NCBI GenBank assembly: GCA_963810555.1 | Contig: CAWENX010000006.1 | Coordinates: 310,001 to 374,000 of the forward strand | Reading direction: 5' to 3' | From: G963677325 sp963810555 | Lineage (GTDB): Bacteria > Bacteroidota > Bacteroidia > Bacteroidales > Prolixibacteraceae | DNA: 64,000 nt | Shown: positions 62,259 to 64,000 of the stretch, in pieces | Position numbering within the stretch: the first letter of the stretch is position 1 | How the letters are laid out: each line of letters begins with the position of its first letter | The notes under the pieces: generated by a model | The model's database searches: none | Seen by the model: the letters and a program-made list of their open reading frames with translations, nothing else | What the model was told of the DNA's origin: nothing | Translations under genes and position numbers: made by a program

Positions 62259-63829
62259 TTAATCCACTACGATAGGAAATTCGCGATAACCGCCGGCTGT
62301 AGTCCAGCGAATCTTGTATTCGCCTTTGAACGGTATCTTTCCGGCAGGGTCTTTACCGTTCCAGGTCATGGTATAAAAGTTTGCCCTGATGGGTCCAGTA
62401 TAGAGGTTTAAAAGCTTCACATTCTTTTTTGAATAGACATCGATGGAAAGATTTCCGGGGACCCTTGATTTACAAATGATTATTGAGCTGGAATCCCTTT
62501 TAACCTCATGGGGAAGAACAACCGCACAATAAAGGTCTCTCGATTCGGTGAAATCAATCTTCGGGACAGTGACTTTACCTTTTGCGTATTTTCTTTTGAA
62601 ACTTGGAGGATTAACCAATACTGTGTTTTTATAACGGAGCCAGGCTTCGGATGTTGTGTCTCCTTTAAAACGCAGTTCATACAAATCACGGATTGTCTGA
62701 TCGAAATCAAGCAAGCCGGTCCAGAGTTCACCACCGTATTTGGTAACGTTCGAATGACCGTAAGCTTTTTTAAATGCTGCCACTCCCACTGTATCACCAT
62801 CGGCTCCGAGACCGTTGGAAGAGATCCATTTCGGATGTTCCTTATCGCCGTTCCACATTACTTTAAGGTTGGTATTGATGATCCTTTTGATATCCTGTTC
62901 GTCGAAAACTATGCCGTAATGATAGGCTTCCACAATTTTTTCGACTTCGCCTGCCTGGTATCCTGAACGCCATGGATGAACGTCAACAAAATGACGGGTT
63001 GTGTTTCTCTTGACGTTAACATCACCGGGATAAAGGGGTTCAAAGTAGTTCCAGCAGTAATGATTATCGAAATACTGGAAATGGCTTTTTGCGGTGAAGA
63101 AAATCTTTTCAGCACGGTCACGGTAGAATTTATTCCCGGTAATTCTCCAGAGCCGAAGACAAACAGCTCCCACATCTTCCTGTTTGTTGAACGGATGGCT
63201 TAATCCGCTGCGATCGACTTTCGGGCCATAAATCCATGTTTTGCGGTCGCCTTTGGCGAGATATTTATTAAATCCTACATATCCTCCGTAAGGCCCATCT
63301 TCAATCCAGCAGCCCCTTTTGTCATTTTTTTCAATAAAATCGTGTGCGGCTATTTTTGAATACTCATTGGCCTTATCACCATATTTTTTCTTTAAGTCCT
63401 TATTTTCCAGGACAAGGACCGAAAAATCGAGGATACCGTCAAGAATGATGGCATCACCCACAAGAGCATCCTGATCATACCTTGAATCATACCCATATTC
63501 TCCAATCCAGCCTTTATATCCATCAGGATCGGTTTCCATCTTACTGACAAGGAAGTCATAGTATTTTATCCGGCATCGAGCCATTCCGTGTTTTTAGTCA
63601 GTTCGTAATTATTGACGAACACCTGGATACCGTTAGCGGCATTCCAGCAAAAGTTTTCCCCATCCAGTTTCTTTAGAATGGGATTATTGATCATCCGGTC
63701 AGCAGTTTCGGCAGGATTGGCTTTAATTTTCATCAATCCCTTAGCAAAGGAGTTCGATGGGATAATGAACGATGCAGCAAGAAACAAAAGAATTGCAACA
63801 GTTACAGATTTTGATTTTTTAATTCTCAT
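62259..63829 (-). CDS. Exported (alpha/alpha)-barrel-like protein, one frameshift
   Basis: About 523 codons after restoring one base near 63577. Signal peptide to about residue 28. The middle has repeated helical parts rich in Trp/Tyr: W-I-G-E-Y-G-Y-D-S-R-Y-D-Q-D-A-L-V-G-D, C-W-I-E-D-G-P-Y-G-G-Y, S-H-P-F-N-K-Q-E-D-V-G and H-P-W-R-S-G-Y-Q-A-G-E-V, a look shared with unsaturated glucuronyl hydrolases and other (alpha/alpha)6 enzymes, but I cannot name the family. The end (M-T-W-N-G-K-D-P-A-G-K-I-P-F-K-G-E-Y-K) is a FlgD-like Ig domain. Its own terminator follows. Possibly a polysaccharide-acting enzyme (inference). Confidence 0.6.
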
Positions 63830-64000
63830 TTCGATTTACAGATTTGGTTTAACACATTCACTTTTGTTTTGTAAGTTTTGTTGCAATATATTGGTTCTAT
63901 TGTTTTTGGTAATCCTTTATTCGGATTTTGGAACTGACTGAATCTGATTGTCAGGACTCTTTGAATTATCGACAATTGCTTCATTAGGGTGGCCGATTAT
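63830..64000. other. Upstream region at the window end
   Basis: AT-rich leader or promoter region of the minus-strand gene; nothing else is seen before the window ends. Confidence 0.35.

Overview
The window looks like chromosomal DNA of a Bacteroidota bacterium, probably a free-living, largely anaerobic Bacteroidales-type lineage. Evidence: a complete porP/sprF-gldK-gldL-gldM-gldN block (type IX secretion and gliding motor), topA followed by the degenerate arginase-like gene typical of this phylum, a Bacteroidota-type PiT phosphate transporter and zinc-less sirtuin, many SusD-era style lipoproteins and TonB receptors, and promoters of the phylum-specific form TTTG-N19/20-TAnnTTTG. Rubrerythrins and an anaerobic sulfatase-type maturase point to an anaerobic or microaerobic life. 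The DNA is AT-rich throughout with no clear island of foreign composition.

Layout. 0-6.3 kb: a heme/propeller cluster (ASPIC/UnbV tail, HzsA-like one-heme lipoprotein, YVTN-propeller/MauG-like three-heme protein, a second propeller protein, a type 1 periplasmic binding protein). 6.4-10.7 kb: PhoB/PhoR-like two-component pair divergent from a PiT transporter. 10.7-13.6 kb: two successive TPP riboswitches ahead of a TonB-dependent receptor, presumably for thiamin. 13.7-16.1 kb: an AT-hook-like unknown and a GH20 hexosaminidase. 17.0-26.9 kb: topA, arginase-like gene, then the T9SS core. 26.9-30.8 kb (minus): methyltransferase, acyl reductase-like SDR and FAD/Fe-S oxidoreductase in one coupled operon. 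31.5-36.9 kb: DUF2231 membrane protein, three exported rubrerythrin paralogues, a UroD-like methyltransferase and a hexokinase. 37.5-48.1 kb: housekeeping (sirtuin, ubiX, comF, rnr, TPR protein, DCC protein, xseA/xseB with an SDR between). 48.3-51.6 kb: badly broken galM and acyl-CoA synthetase. 52.2-64 kb: BACON lipoprotein, GH78 rhamnosidase, radical-SAM maturase, dienelactone hydrolase, SDR, tRNA-Arg and an alpha/alpha-barrel-like exported protein.

Two things stand out beyond the genes. First, at least eleven genes carry single-base indels (about thirty in all), several in homopolymers and clustered near 0-5, 33.7-35.3 and 48.3-51.4 kb; sequencing error is the simplest explanation, but real decay cannot be excluded from the sequence alone. 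Where I bridge such breaks I give the whole span as one gene. Second, the intergenic spaces are rich in small repeats: five loci of 11-bp-period tandem units (one built as a 91-bp palindrome), GAGACGCG-type palindromes, short TCCCG...CGGGA hairpins, and a pair of about 77-bp elements with terminal inverted repeats on either side of one lipoprotein gene.
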